From NCBI GenBank assembly GCA_035760665.1, contig DASTSN010000113.1:1-26660 (forward strand): a stretch of 26,660 nt of DNA, read 5' to 3'. A program made the position numbers and the translations under genes. The DNA comes from DASTSN01 sp035760665. GTDB lineage: Bacteria; Bacteroidota; Bacteroidia; Chitinophagales; Chitinophagaceae. Below the pieces are notes generated by a model. The model ran no database searches. It was not told the origin of the DNA and saw only the letters and a list, made by a program, of their open reading frames with translations. Each line of letters opens with the position of its first letter. Within the stretch, counting starts at the first letter, position 1. Positions 15,284-24,036 of the stretch are shown one piece after another.

Positions 15284-18200
15284 TTATAAGTTTTGCGAAT
15301 ATTTTTTCTTCAGCATTTTATAATACAACAGGGGTACAACCAGCAGTGTAAGAAATGTTGATGTGATGGTGCCGCCCATCAGGGAGATGGCTAGTCCCTG
15401 GAAAATAGGATCGAACAGGATAATGACGGCTCCCAGTACAACGGCTCCGGCTGTCAGCAAAATGGGTGTGGTGCGCACAGCCCCGGCTTCAATGATTGCC
15501 TGCTTCAGCGGTATTCCTTCTTTCAGCCGTATGTCTATAAAGTCAATCAGTAACACAGAATTCCGTACCATCACACCTGCCAGGGCGATGAAGCCAATCA
15601 TGGATGTGGCAGTGAAAAAAGCTCCCATCATCCAGTGCCCCAGCACAATTCCTATCAGCGATAACGGAATAGCGGCCAGCATCACGATGGGAACTGTAAA
15701 GTTTTGAAACCAGCCTACAATCAGCATATAGATAACTATGATCACCACCACGAAGGCAATTCCAAGATCGCGGAACACCTCGTACGTTATTTGCCATTCG
15801 CCATCCCATTTCAATGAAAAATTATCCTCGTAATCGGGCTGATGCGTGTATTCTTCTTTCAGGCTGTAGCCCTGCGGTAAGCGAAGGGTTTTCAGGCTGT
15901 CCGATATTTTCATCATGGCATAGGAAGGGCTTTCCAGTTTGCCGGCCATATCGGCCAGTACATACACTACCCGCTGCTGGTTCTTCCGGTAGATGCTTTT
16001 TTCTTTGATGGATTCTTTAATGTGCACCAGATCCCCAATAGCAACAGGAGTTCCGGTCTGGCTGATCACTTTCAGGTTTTTAAGATCGTTAACCGAAGTC
16101 TTGTCAATATCACTGAGCTGGAGCATAATATTCACCGGGGTATACGTACTGGGTTTGTGCAGGCTGCCAACAGAGCTTCCGGAAAGGGCTGCCCGTACGG
16201 TTGCCACTACCTGCGCGGGGGCTACAGCATACCGCATGGCTTTTTCTTTGTCCACTTCAACATCATATTCCGGCTTATCGTCTTCCACCATCCAATCTAC
16301 GTCTACCACATCCGGGGTTTTTTCAAACAGCGATTTTACCTGGCTGGCCACAGCGATCTGCTGGTCATAGTCCGGGCCGTAAATTTCTGCCACCATGGTA
16401 GACAATACCGGAGGTCCGGGGGGCACTTCCACTATTTTTACGTTTGCGTTATATTTTTTGGCAATTGCCTGGATGGGCACCCGCATTTCCTTGGCAATCT
16501 CGTGGCTTTGTTTTTTCCGTTTTTCCTTGCTGACGAGGTTTACCTGTATGTCGGCAACGTTATCGCCCTTTCGCAGGTCATAATGGCGAACGAGGCCGTT
16601 AAAACTGATGGGCGCTGAAGTACCCACATAGGCCTGGTAGTTCTCAACCAGGGGCTGTCGTGATACATATTCTGCAATATCACTGCTGACAGCTGCTGTT
16701 TTTTCAAGTGTGGAGCCTTCCGGCATGTCGATAATAACCTGGAACTCATTTTTATTGTCAAACGGTAACATTTTAACGGCCACTGTTTTTGTATAAAACA
16801 AAAACATCGAACCCAGCAGGACCAGGAATGTGCCAAATATGAATGCGTAACGTTTCCAGCGGGTGTTTAGTAATGGCTGGATAAAAGAACGATAAATTTT
16901 ATAGATACCGCTGTCTTCCAGTCTGTGAGGTTTGCTTTCGGTGTGTTGGATCCCGCGTTTTTCTTTTTCCCGTAAAAAAATAAAGCCCAGGTAGGGTGTG
17001 AGGGTTAGCGCCACGATCAGCGAGAGGAACATGGCAATTGATGCACCGATCGGCATCGGGCTCATGTAAGGTCCCATGAGGCCAGATACGAATGCCATCG
17101 GCAGTACGGCTGCTATTACCGTGAACGTTGCGAGAATGGTGGGGTTACCCACTTCGTTAACGGCATAAATGGCCGCTTGCAGAGGTGGCAGTCGTTTCAT
17201 TTTAAAATGCCGGTGCATATTTTCCGCGATGATGATGGAATCGTCCACTACGATACCAGTAATGAACACCAGGGCAAAAAGGGTAATCCTGTTGAGGGTG
17301 TAATGCAGGAAATAATAGGCGAACAAAGTAAGGGCAAAAGTGACCGGTACCGATAAAAAGACCACAAGACCTCCCCGCCAGCCCATCGCCAGCATAACAA
17401 ACAGGGTTACTACCACGATGGCGATAAAGAGGTGTAGCAGCAGTTCTGATACTTTTTCAGAAGCCGTCTCACCATAGTTGCGGGTAACTGTTACCTGTAC
17501 ATCAGCGGGAATCAACTGCTTTTTGAGGTGATCTACTTTACTGAGTATTTGCTCGGCAAGATGCATGGCATCGGCGCCTTTACGTTTAGCGATTGACAAG
17601 GTTACAGCCGGGTATACTGATCTGTAAGTGTTGCCACTGGTATCCGCTTTACCATAGCCAAACAAAACATACTGGCTGGGTGTTTCCGGGCCATCTGTAA
17701 CGGTTGCCACCTGGTGCAGAAAGACCGGTTGCTGGTTATTTGTACCCACAATAAGATTAGCAACATCTTCAGCAGTGCTTAAAAAATTACCTGTTTCTAC
17801 CGAAAAAGCCGTATCGTTATGTAAAATTGTACCCGCCGTCATTTGTGCATTGCTGGCCTGGAAATGGCTGCTGATGCCGAGGAAATCTACCTGCTGCCCG
17901 GCCATTTTGTTTTTGTCCAGCACTACTTTTACCTGCCTGCTGCGTCCGCCGATAATATTTACATCGGCTACATCTGTTACCTTTTTTATTTCATTTGTGA
18001 CGGATTCGCCTAATTGCCGCAGCTGGTAATCGTCATAATGTTCGCTCCACAGGGTGAGCCCCAGCGCAGGCACATCATCTATAGATCTTGACTTCACCAG
18101 TGGCATGGTTGTGCCGGGCGGCATCTTATCCATATTTTTCATCAGCTCATTGTAAAGTTTCACCAGGGATCTTTCCACGTCTTCACCCACATAAAACTGT

Positions 18201-18493
18201 ACAATCACCATGGCCTGTCCTTTCATGGAGGTGGTATAGACATACTCCACGCCTTTGATATTGGAAATCATTTTTTCCAGCGGGGCACTCACTTTTGTTT
18301 CCACTTCTTTGGGAGTAGCTCCGGGAAATCCAATAAAAATATCAGCCATTGGCACCTGGATCTGTGGTTCTTCTTCTCTTGGGATCAGCATGGTACTGTA
18401 ACCACCAATGAGTAAGAATGCAGCCATCAGCAAAATGGTGAGCTTGGATTTGATAAATGACCGGGCAATCTTACCTGAAATTCCTTCTTGCAT
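15284..18493 (-). CDS. RND-family efflux pump, inner-membrane permease
   Basis: A 1,069-residue AcrB-like secondary transporter that exports substrates by proton antiport. TM1 is at about 18-38, followed by a periplasmic porter region containing FPGATPKEVETKVSAPLEKM. The TM4 relay reads FITGIVVDDSIIIAENM, with Asp417 and Asp418 matching AcrB Asp407/Asp408. At the AcrB Lys940 position the protein has Arg977 (GVMVRNSVLLIDF), while the TM11 pattern VRTTPILLT keeps Arg and Thr. The early motif IPREEEPQIQVP marks a subfamily of RND pumps whose substrate I cannot assign. The genes for the adaptor and outer-membrane channel lie directly upstream. Confidence 0.95.
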   Translation of the reverse strand: MQEGISGKIARSFIKSKLTILLMAAFLLIGGYSTMLIPREEEPQIQVPMADIFIGFPGATPKEVETKVSAPLEKMISNIKGVEYVYTTSMKGQAMVIVQFYVGEDVERSLVKLYNELMKNMDKMPPGTTMPLVKSRSIDDVPALGLTLWSEHYDDYQLRQLGESVTNEIKKVTDVADVNIIGGRSRQVKVVLDKNKMAGQQVDFLGISSHFQASNAQMTAGTILHNDTAFSVETGNFLSTAEDVANLIVGTNNQQPVFLHQVATVTDGPETPSQYVLFGYGKADTSGNTYRSVYPAVTLSIAKRKGADAMHLAEQILSKVDHLKKQLIPADVQVTVTRNYGETASEKVSELLLHLFIAIVVVTLFVMLAMGWRGGLVVFLSVPVTFALTLFAYYFLHYTLNRITLFALVFITGIVVDDSIIIAENMHRHFKMKRLPPLQAAIYAVNEVGNPTILATFTVIAAVLPMAFVSGLMGPYMSPMPIGASIAMFLSLIVALTLTPYLGFIFLREKEKRGIQHTESKPHRLEDSGIYKIYRSFIQPLLNTRWKRYAFIFGTFLVLLGSMFLFYTKTVAVKMLPFDNKNEFQVIIDMPEGSTLEKTAAVSSDIAEYVSRQPLVENYQAYVGTSAPISFNGLVRHYDLRKGDNVADIQVNLVSKEKRKKQSHEIAKEMRVPIQAIAKKYNANVKIVEVPPGPPVLSTMVAEIYGPDYDQQIAVASQVKSLFEKTPDVVDVDWMVEDDKPEYDVEVDKEKAMRYAVAPAQVVATVRAALSGSSVGSLHKPSTYTPVNIMLQLSDIDKTSVNDLKNLKVISQTGTPVAIGDLVHIKESIKEKSIYRKNQQRVVYVLADMAGKLESPSYAMMKISDSLKTLRLPQGYSLKEEYTHQPDYEDNFSLKWDGEWQITYEVFRDLGIAFVVVIIVIYMLIVGWFQNFTVPIVMLAAIPLSLIGIVLGHWMMGAFFTATSMIGFIALAGVMVRNSVLLIDFIDIRLKEGIPLKQAIIEAGAVRTTPILLTAGAVVLGAVIILFDPIFQGLAISLMGGTITSTFLTLLVVPLLYYKMLKKKYSQNL

Positions 18494-18525
18494 AATTTTT
18501 TATAGTTAAGCTTTTTTGATGAGGG

Positions 18526-19635
18526 CTATTTGTTTTGCACTTTTACCGGCACACCGTTATACAGTTTGCCGGATGCTTTTACAATAAACGATTCATTCGC
18601 TGAAAGACCGGACAGGATTTCTGTCATATCTCCGTAGCTCTTTCCGGTTCTTACCCAGCGTAACAGGGCGGTATTGTTGCTGCTGAGCGTATAGAGCCCT
18701 GTCAGCTGGTCTGTATGAACCAGGCTGGCAGCCGGCACCAATATGGTGGAAGGACTGGAATCAGCAGCATTGGCCTGACCGCTGCTAACGGGTATAAAAA
18801 CATTTACGTACATGCCGGCATATAGATCCCGGGATTGACTGGCGGGAATGGCCAATTTAATCTCGTATTGCCCACCGGAGAATACTGCCGACGGACTGAT
18901 CTCTGCGATGGTTGTTTCAATCGTTTTGTCGATTGCTTTTATCTCCACCATTGCTTTACCGCCGTATTTGATTTTATGGATATCAGCTTCACTAACGGAT
19001 GCGCTTACCTGTAACTGACCAGCCTGCTCAACGGTTAGTATGGGTATGCCGGGAGAAGCCATACTGCCTTCATCTGCTTGTTTTTGTGTCACCACTCCAT
19101 CAAATGGTGCAGTAAGACTGGCATAGGCCAGCATAGCGTTTACTTCGTTACGCATTTGCTGTGCTGCTTCTAACCTTGACGTGGCTGCTTTGTACTGCAG
19201 CGTTACATTATCCAGTTCTTTGGCAGTTGCACTTTGTTTACTGTAGAGAATAGTAAACCGGTCATAGTCCTTTTTCGCATTGTTGACGTTTGCCTGTGCT
19301 TCCGCAATTGCAGCTTCTGCCTGGGCCCGTTTAGCCTGTATGTCCTGACTGCTGATCGTGGCGAGTAACTGTCCTTTCCGCACGCGGTCTCCCACTTTTA
19401 CATAAATACGATGAATGGTGCCCATGACTCGGGTGCTGATGTTGGCAGACCTGGCCGCTTCAATTTCGCCGCTGATGGAGATGCCGCCTTGTATATTTCC
19501 TCCTGGCCTGGCTATAACAACAGACACGGGTTCTGCTGTGTCAGCGGTTTGTTTTTCTCCTGTTCCTGAGCAGCCGGTTATAAAAAGTAAGCCTGAGGCT
19601 ATAGAGGCGATTAGTAATTGTTTCGTGTACATCAT
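18526..19635 (-). CDS. RND efflux periplasmic adaptor (membrane-fusion lipoprotein)
   Basis: A 369-residue HlyD/AcrA-like adaptor with a lipoprotein signal ending LFITGC (Cys22). In order it shows a first lipoyl half (about 66-95, GTIHRIYVKVGDRVRKGQLL), an Ala/Gln-rich alpha-hairpin (about 97-165), the second lipoyl half (LTAPFDGVVTQKQADEGSMA), a beta-barrel (about 205-285) and a membrane-proximal end. It should bridge the pump to the outer-membrane channel. Two ATG codons are adjacent at 19635 and 19632, so the start is uncertain by one residue. The upstream channel gene ends 26 bases before it and the pump gene starts 32 bases after it. Confidence 0.95.
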   Translation of the reverse strand: MMYTKQLLIASIASGLLFITGCSGTGEKQTADTAEPVSVVIARPGGNIQGGISISGEIEAARSANISTRVMGTIHRIYVKVGDRVRKGQLLATISSQDIQAKRAQAEAAIAEAQANVNNAKKDYDRFTILYSKQSATAKELDNVTLQYKAATSRLEAAQQMRNEVNAMLAYASLTAPFDGVVTQKQADEGSMASPGIPILTVEQAGQLQVSASVSEADIHKIKYGGKAMVEIKAIDKTIETTIAEISPSAVFSGGQYEIKLAIPASQSRDLYAGMYVNVFIPVSSGQANAADSSPSTILVPAASLVHTDQLTGLYTLSSNNTALLRWVRTGKSYGDMTEILSGLSANESFIVKASGKLYNGVPVKVQNK

Positions 19636-19661
19636 AACTGCGTATTCAATGGTTGATAATT

Positions 19662-20987
19662 TTATTTAGTATTGGTAGTTAAAAATTTTGCGTAGGCTGC
19701 AGTAAGGTTGTACTGGAAAAATGCCTGGACCAACTCTAATTTTTGCTGGGCAAGTTGTGTTTGCGCCAGTAGTACATCGGTACTGTTTACGAGGCCCTGT
19801 TCGTAGCGGTCTTCCAGTATCCGCAATGCTTCGGCTGCCTGCTGTACAGCTGCCTGCTGCTGGTTGATACGGTATGCTGCATCTGCCAGTTGACGTCTTA
19901 TTTTATTCAACTCCAGCTGGCTTTCCCGTTGCTGTTTGTTTAGTTCTTCTGCCAACTTGTTTCGTTGCAACTGTTGCGTGCTGATTTTATTTTTAAGGCT
20001 GTTGCCACGAAAAATATTCCATGACAACTGAATACCGGCGAGGTAGGAATTGGCACCAAAGCCTGTTACTGCGGCATCGTTCAGCTGGTATGCTGCAAAT
20101 GCGTTCAGCTTTGGTAGGTAGCTTTTTTTACCGGATTGAATAACAAGCTCTGAAGCCTCAATGGCTTTTTGCATTGCTGCAAAATCTGCCCGATTGACCG
20201 GTACTGTTGTATCGGCTAGCGAAGTGGCAGGTGCCTCGCGGGGCAGGGGATCAGTTTGGTAAACGATGCCGTATTCTTTCCCCATTACCAGGCTCAGGTA
20301 ATCAGCAGCATTTTTCACATTGCTGTTTGCCTCTGCCAGCTTTGTTTCAATGCTGGTCACGTGCACTTTCACATTCAGCGCATCTGATTTCTGTAACAGG
20401 CCCTGCTCAACCCTGTTATTTGTAAAGCTGTACATCGAACGGGCCGTTTGCAGTGCTTCTTCCAGCACTACCACAGCATCGCGGGCCAGTTGCAACTGCA
20501 TATAAGCCTTTTGCACGGCAAATACTATGTACTCCCGCGTACGGATACTTTTCAGGTGGTAGAGGTCGGATTCTTTTGCCGCAGCCTTCCGCAGGTAAAA
20601 CATATCCGGGTTGATGAGGGGCTGCTGCACTTGTATTTTTGTCATAAAATCTGCGCGGCTACCCGGGTTGTTCAGTAATTCTGGATTAAAATCGGATTGC
20701 TTTACTGTTTGCTGCTGCAGTTTAAATCCAAAGGCATTTAAGGGATTGTTAGTCGTCAGTGCTGTGTAAGAAAAATCGACTTGTGGTAAAAAAATGGCAC
20801 TTGTTTCCCTGAACCTGGAGGCTGCAATTTTTTCATCCAGTTCGGCAAGTGTGAGGTCTTCATTGTTGCGCAAAGCCGTATCAATTGCCTGTTGTAAGGT
20901 TAGGTGTGCAGGATGTTCCTGCGTGATGCCTGGAAATGCCAGCCACGCAAAAAAAATGCTGAGCGTAAATTGTTTGATCCTGTTCAT
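19662..20987 (-). CDS. TolC-family outer-membrane efflux channel
   Basis: A 441-residue outer-membrane factor. From ATG 20987 it has a Sec signal (MNRIKQFTLSIFFAWLAFPG, cleavage probably near ITQ). The family repeat is visible twice: LTLQQAIDTALRNNEDLTLAELD near the start and a second copy with AAEALRILEDRYEQGLVNSTDVLLAQ near the end, each belonging to one of the two structural repeats of long helices. The longer frame begins with TTG at 21044 and would bury the signal peptide 19 residues inside, so the ATG is preferred. As the first gene of the operon it sets the order channel-adaptor-pump. Confidence 0.93.
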   Translation of the reverse strand: MNRIKQFTLSIFFAWLAFPGITQEHPAHLTLQQAIDTALRNNEDLTLAELDEKIAASRFRETSAIFLPQVDFSYTALTTNNPLNAFGFKLQQQTVKQSDFNPELLNNPGSRADFMTKIQVQQPLINPDMFYLRKAAAKESDLYHLKSIRTREYIVFAVQKAYMQLQLARDAVVVLEEALQTARSMYSFTNNRVEQGLLQKSDALNVKVHVTSIETKLAEANSNVKNAADYLSLVMGKEYGIVYQTDPLPREAPATSLADTTVPVNRADFAAMQKAIEASELVIQSGKKSYLPKLNAFAAYQLNDAAVTGFGANSYLAGIQLSWNIFRGNSLKNKISTQQLQRNKLAEELNKQQRESQLELNKIRRQLADAAYRINQQQAAVQQAAEALRILEDRYEQGLVNSTDVLLAQTQLAQQKLELVQAFFQYNLTAAYAKFLTTNTK

Positions 20988-21007
20988 TGGTGTGCAAAGA
21001 ATTTTTG

Positions 21008-21015
21008 CAAAAGTA
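21008..21015 (-). promoter_or_regulatory. Candidate -7 box of the RND efflux operon
   Basis: TACTTTTG on the minus strand is an exact TAnnTTTG match 20 bases before the channel ATG. The nearest TTTG upstream is 26 bases away, longer than usual, so the -33 element is uncertain. Confidence 0.45.
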
Positions 21016-21036
21016 TTTTTGCCTGCTTCCCTGTAT

Positions 21037-21052
21037 GGTGACAAAGATCACC
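21037..21052. promoter_or_regulatory. Inverted repeat overlapping the expected -33 region of the efflux operon
   Basis: GGTGA-CAAAGA-TCACC is a 5-bp inverted repeat with a 6-base spacer, placed just upstream of the candidate -7 box. Its size and position suit a repressor operator. No regulator gene is adjacent. Confidence 0.4.
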
Positions 21053-21113
21053 GAGACCGGGAGGGAATTATTGAGCAATAGCATCAGCTTTTGTATTGTA
21101 ATTCTTATGAATA

Positions 21114-21136
21114 TCATAGCAGCCGGGCTGCTATGA
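21114..21136. promoter_or_regulatory. 23-bp perfect palindrome upstream of the efflux operon
   Basis: TCATAGCAGCC and GGCTGCTATGA are exact inverted copies around a single G. It could be a dimer-binding operator. It could also be a hairpin ending the upstream Dabb gene, but the minus-strand bases after it (TATTCATAAG) are a poor T-tract. Confidence 0.55.
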
Positions 21137-21272
21137 CAGGGGCCTGGGTAGGTTGTGCCAGACTTGAAGAGGTTGGCTAGCGGTAATCAATAGTTGAAGG
21201 GCCAGAAAATTCTACCGGGTTACTGCTTTATATCTTTGCAGGTTTGTAACTGCCGATGATAGAGGAATTATT

Positions 21273-21593
21273 TTACAGTGCACTTACCGAATCGTAGACC
21301 TGCACTTTTTTCCACAGGTGTTTGCATTCATCTATAAAAGCCAGGTGAATGGGATCTGTCTGGTAGCTTTCCTGGTCCTCCGGATTGTCGAAAAAAAGCA
21401 GCCAGGACACTGCATAGGATCTGTCGATTACATCGCGGTTGGTATTTGCTGGTTCGCCAATATGAAAAAAGCGGATGGTGTTTACGGCACTGAGTTTTTC
21501 AAGTCCTTTTAGTAAGGCTTTTTTGTTATTCTCGCTTTCAGGATTATTCAGCCAGAAATACACATGGTGTATAAATATGTTTTTGTTCGTCAT
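21273..21593 (-). CDS. Dabb (stress-responsive A/B barrel) family protein
   Basis: A 106-residue protein starting at ATG 21593. Dabb hallmarks are the opening beta strand IFIHHVYFWLN, the charged helix (NKKALLKGLEKL), the strand TIRFFHIGEPA and the closing pattern YQTDPIHLAFIDECKHLW. The family forms a dimeric ferredoxin-like barrel, with members acting in stress responses or as small cyclases or monooxygenase-like proteins. The frame can be extended to ATG 21815, but that would run into the upstream PKD gene (stop at 21745) and add a non-conserved stretch, so the shorter start is chosen. It is the last gene of the minus-strand surface cluster, 151 bases after its neighbour. Confidence 0.85.
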   Translation of the reverse strand: MTNKNIFIHHVYFWLNNPESENNKKALLKGLEKLSAVNTIRFFHIGEPANTNRDVIDRSYAVSWLLFFDNPEDQESYQTDPIHLAFIDECKHLWKKVQVYDSVSAL

Positions 21594-21744
21594 GTTTTGT
21601 AGTTGAAAAGAAGCGATAAAATCTGCTGTTAAAAATAATGTGTTTGCCGGGTAAAAAATGAAAATAAAAATGATTGTGAACGATTTGTAAAGAAAGTATA
21701 AGTAGTTGCCCATTCGCTGGCAGTTACCGGCTATCATTTTAGCA

Positions 21745-22824
21745 TCACGGGAAAACGATTGGCTGAATGATACAGCTGTCTCCGGGGTTAACAGTAATGG
21801 TGCCGGAGCATGCATGTGGACTTAACCAGTATTGAGTAAAAGCCGATGATATTAATGGGTAAGCTGAGATATCAAGGACAGGGCTTTTTGCGTTCCAGCT
21901 GTATGTTCCGGGAGCCAGATCGAAAAATGCGCAGTTTACCCCGGGCTCGATATAATAATCGGTAGAAAACCGGCATGTTGGGGAATAATTTTCGCCCCAC
22001 ACTCCCGAGAGAGTATCTGATAAATTATTAATGGTGACAATAATGAGACTAGGCGCCGGGCTGAACCATACACTGGGATAGGCGATTGTTCCGGTTGGAT
22101 CGGGGAAATAAAAACATACATTGCCATAGTATATCGGAATTATTTCAGGATATACCTTCACCTGTACAGTATCTTTATCAAACAGGCCTTTTGCATCCGT
22201 CACGGTAAGTTCAAACAGGTAGTTGCCTTCCATAAGATTAGTGACTTGCGTTTGCGCGGTGTTTGCATTGACTATGGCAAATGAAGAAGGGCCTGCAATA
22301 TTTTTCCATTGATAACTAATGATATTATTATCGGGATCGGATGAGGTGCTACCATCAAGATTGACAGTATTTGTTGGTAAAAAAATATCTTGATCCGGCC
22401 CGGCATCAGCAACAGGTGGCTGATTAACCGGTTTATTCACAGTTACCTGCACGGTATCTTTTGCTGAAAGCCCATCGTTATCTGTTACTTTTAATTCAAA
22501 CTGATAAACGCCTTCAACGAGATTTATTACGATGGATTTTGCTACCCCGGTATTAGGGATGGAAAATGATGATGGCCCGGCAATTTTTTTCCACTGAAAA
22601 CTGGTTATCGTTCCGTCAGGATCACCGGAGTTTTCGCCATTTAACAAAACACTGTCTGCAGGCAGGTAGATAATCGTGTCTTTGCCCGCATTTGCCACCG
22701 GGGGTTCGTTGCTGCTCCTGCATCCCTCACAGGATTTTTCTTTCTGGCAAGATATGATCAGAAAAATAGCAGCAACTAAAACAGGACTGATAATTAATGA
22801 CAGATTTAATAACCGGTATTGCAT
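21745..22824 (-). CDS. Lipoprotein with two PKD domains and a Cys-containing C-terminal domain
   Basis: A 359-residue protein with a lipoprotein signal ending FLIISC (Cys26). Two closely similar PKD-type immunoglobulin domains follow, at about 41-132 and 136-227. Both start PPVA-AG, share the core WK-IAGPSSF and end with VTD-x-x-GL-x-x-KDTVQV. The C-terminal third (about 228-359) is not recognised. It holds five Cys, at NVCFYF, PTCRFS, VNCAFF, HACSGT and DSCIIQ, and probably forms disulfides outside the cell. PKD domains usually act as spacers or binding modules on surface proteins. The gene starts 9 bases after the preceding lipoprotein gene ends, so the two are almost certainly co-transcribed. 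Confidence 0.85.
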   Translation of the reverse strand: MQYRLLNLSLIISPVLVAAIFLIISCQKEKSCEGCRSSNEPPVANAGKDTIIYLPADSVLLNGENSGDPDGTITSFQWKKIAGPSSFSIPNTGVAKSIVINLVEGVYQFELKVTDNDGLSAKDTVQVTVNKPVNQPPVADAGPDQDIFLPTNTVNLDGSTSSDPDNNIISYQWKNIAGPSSFAIVNANTAQTQVTNLMEGNYLFELTVTDAKGLFDKDTVQVKVYPEIIPIYYGNVCFYFPDPTGTIAYPSVWFSPAPSLIIVTINNLSDTLSGVWGENYSPTCRFSTDYYIEPGVNCAFFDLAPGTYSWNAKSPVLDISAYPLISSAFTQYWLSPHACSGTITVNPGDSCIIQPIVFP

Positions 22825-22833
22825 TTTATTTTC

Positions 22834-23412
22834 TTACTCAGTTTTTGCTAGATATACAGATCCGTTTATCCTGATATTTCCGGTATGATGTAACACATCA
22901 AAAAAGCCCGAAAAGGTTAATGGTTGCGTTTTGCGACTACTAATCGTATGATATTTCGCTGATACAGGTGCAGGGGCTACCTGGCAGGTTCCTGAAAAAG
23001 ATGCAAAACCATTTTGATAGGGGAGTGTAAAAAAATTGAAACCAGAAGAATCCGGAATTATTCCAAAATAATTTGCGCCCTTATTTCCATTTGCTGTAAT
23101 TATGATTAAGGGGGTGGAATAGCTTTGGTTATAATCGAAATAGGTTTGAACAATATTGATGTATGAACCTGAGCTGTCATTTGGCAGGCTTGAATCTGAA
23201 CGGGCAAAAAAATTGAAATCTTTTTCATCCGGGTAAAAATAGCTGTTACTGTCAATAAAAATAGAACAGGTGGCGTCGATTGCAAAAGTTAGGTCAATCG
23301 GGTATTCCATTAAAGAAGTTGTTGCTGGTGCTGTAATAATCGCATGATCTTTTTTAGAACAGGACTCGTTTAAAACAGGTAAGATGCAGAGAATGAATAG
23401 TAAATTTTTCAT
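22834..23412 (-). CDS. Lipoprotein of unknown function
   Basis: A 192-residue protein whose signal ends LNESC (Cys18). The rest is rich in Tyr, Phe, Ser and beta-prone segments and resembles small Bacteroidota surface lipoproteins that form a beta-sandwich. The end includes LTFSGFFDVLHHTGNIRING, a pattern seen in several uncharacterised families in which the last strands close a barrel. I cannot name a family. Its stop is 9 bases from the start of the double-PKD lipoprotein gene, which suggests joint expression and perhaps a complex. Confidence 0.75.
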   Translation of the reverse strand: MKNLLFILCILPVLNESCSKKDHAIITAPATTSLMEYPIDLTFAIDATCSIFIDSNSYFYPDEKDFNFFARSDSSLPNDSSGSYINIVQTYFDYNQSYSTPLIIITANGNKGANYFGIIPDSSGFNFFTLPYQNGFASFSGTCQVAPAPVSAKYHTISSRKTQPLTFSGFFDVLHHTGNIRINGSVYLAKTE

Positions 23413-23512
23413 CTTATGCGGTTCATTGTTTTAGAGACTTTTACAATTGTTATTGATTTTGATAGTGGCGAACCTGTCTTAAAAAAGGCCTGCTACAAAT
23501 AAATCAGGTAAT

Positions 23513-24010
23513 TCAATTTTTTATCCGTTTTAAAATACCTGCGGTGATCGGTTGGCGCAGGTAGGTGTCAAGCATCATAAAATGCAGCTCTTTCCAGTCG
23601 TTAGCCATTATGAAGTAATGGTTGATGAATTCGCCTGGATTATTGGAAACAGTAAACGTGCCAGTAATAACTCCCGCAGTCGAATCGGCCTGCAACGTGT
23701 AGGTGCCTTTGTTGTCAACAGGTACAATATTTCCTTCTGCGCTATGCAGCATTCCTTTCTCATAAAATGTTCCATCGCCATTAAAATGAATATAGGCAGC
23801 ATAGGAAACGAGTGCATAGCCGGGCACCTGTGTAAATATTCCGGGACTCGTAGGGGATTCATAGAAGCATCCCAGTTGCGGTGTTACTTTTTTATAAGGA
23901 GGTACAGCTCTCCAATATGATATGTACGAGTATGCATAGCTACCTTTTAATAAGGAAGCAGGCGGCTGACGTTGTTCGGCTATTGCTGTAATTGTATCTT
24001 TATTACTCAT
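23513..24010 (-). CDS. Protein of unknown function without signal peptide, in surface-protein cluster
   Basis: A 165-residue protein beginning MSNKDTITAIAEQRQPPASL. There is no hydrophobic N-terminus, and an in-frame stop 27 bases after the upstream gene's own start region rules out a longer ATG-initiated form. The body has a beta-rich pattern: YIHFNGDGTFYEKGML, a GTYTLQADSTAGVITGTFTV strand pair, and a region ending in LKRIKN, similar in style to lipocalin-like folds. Function is unknown. It starts 26 bases after the T9SS cargo gene and is followed by two lipoprotein genes, so a cytosolic protein here is odd: it could be a dedicated partner, or a cargo of a Sec-independent route. Confidence 0.75.
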   Translation of the reverse strand: MSNKDTITAIAEQRQPPASLLKGSYAYSYISYWRAVPPYKKVTPQLGCFYESPTSPGIFTQVPGYALVSYAAYIHFNGDGTFYEKGMLHSAEGNIVPVDNKGTYTLQADSTAGVITGTFTVSNNPGEFINHYFIMANDWKELHFMMLDTYLRQPITAGILKRIKN

Positions 24011-24036
24011 AAAATTTGTTTTGTGTTGAGGTGTGC

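Noticed and set aside
16022..16618. 198-codon open frame on + strand inside the RND pump gene
   Set aside because: It lies antisense to a strongly conserved pump and its translation shows no family signature. It arises from codon bias on the opposite strand.
21594..21815. N-terminal extension of the Dabb gene
   Set aside because: The extra 74 residues would overlap the upstream PKD gene and are not Dabb-like. ATG 21593 gives a complete domain of normal length.
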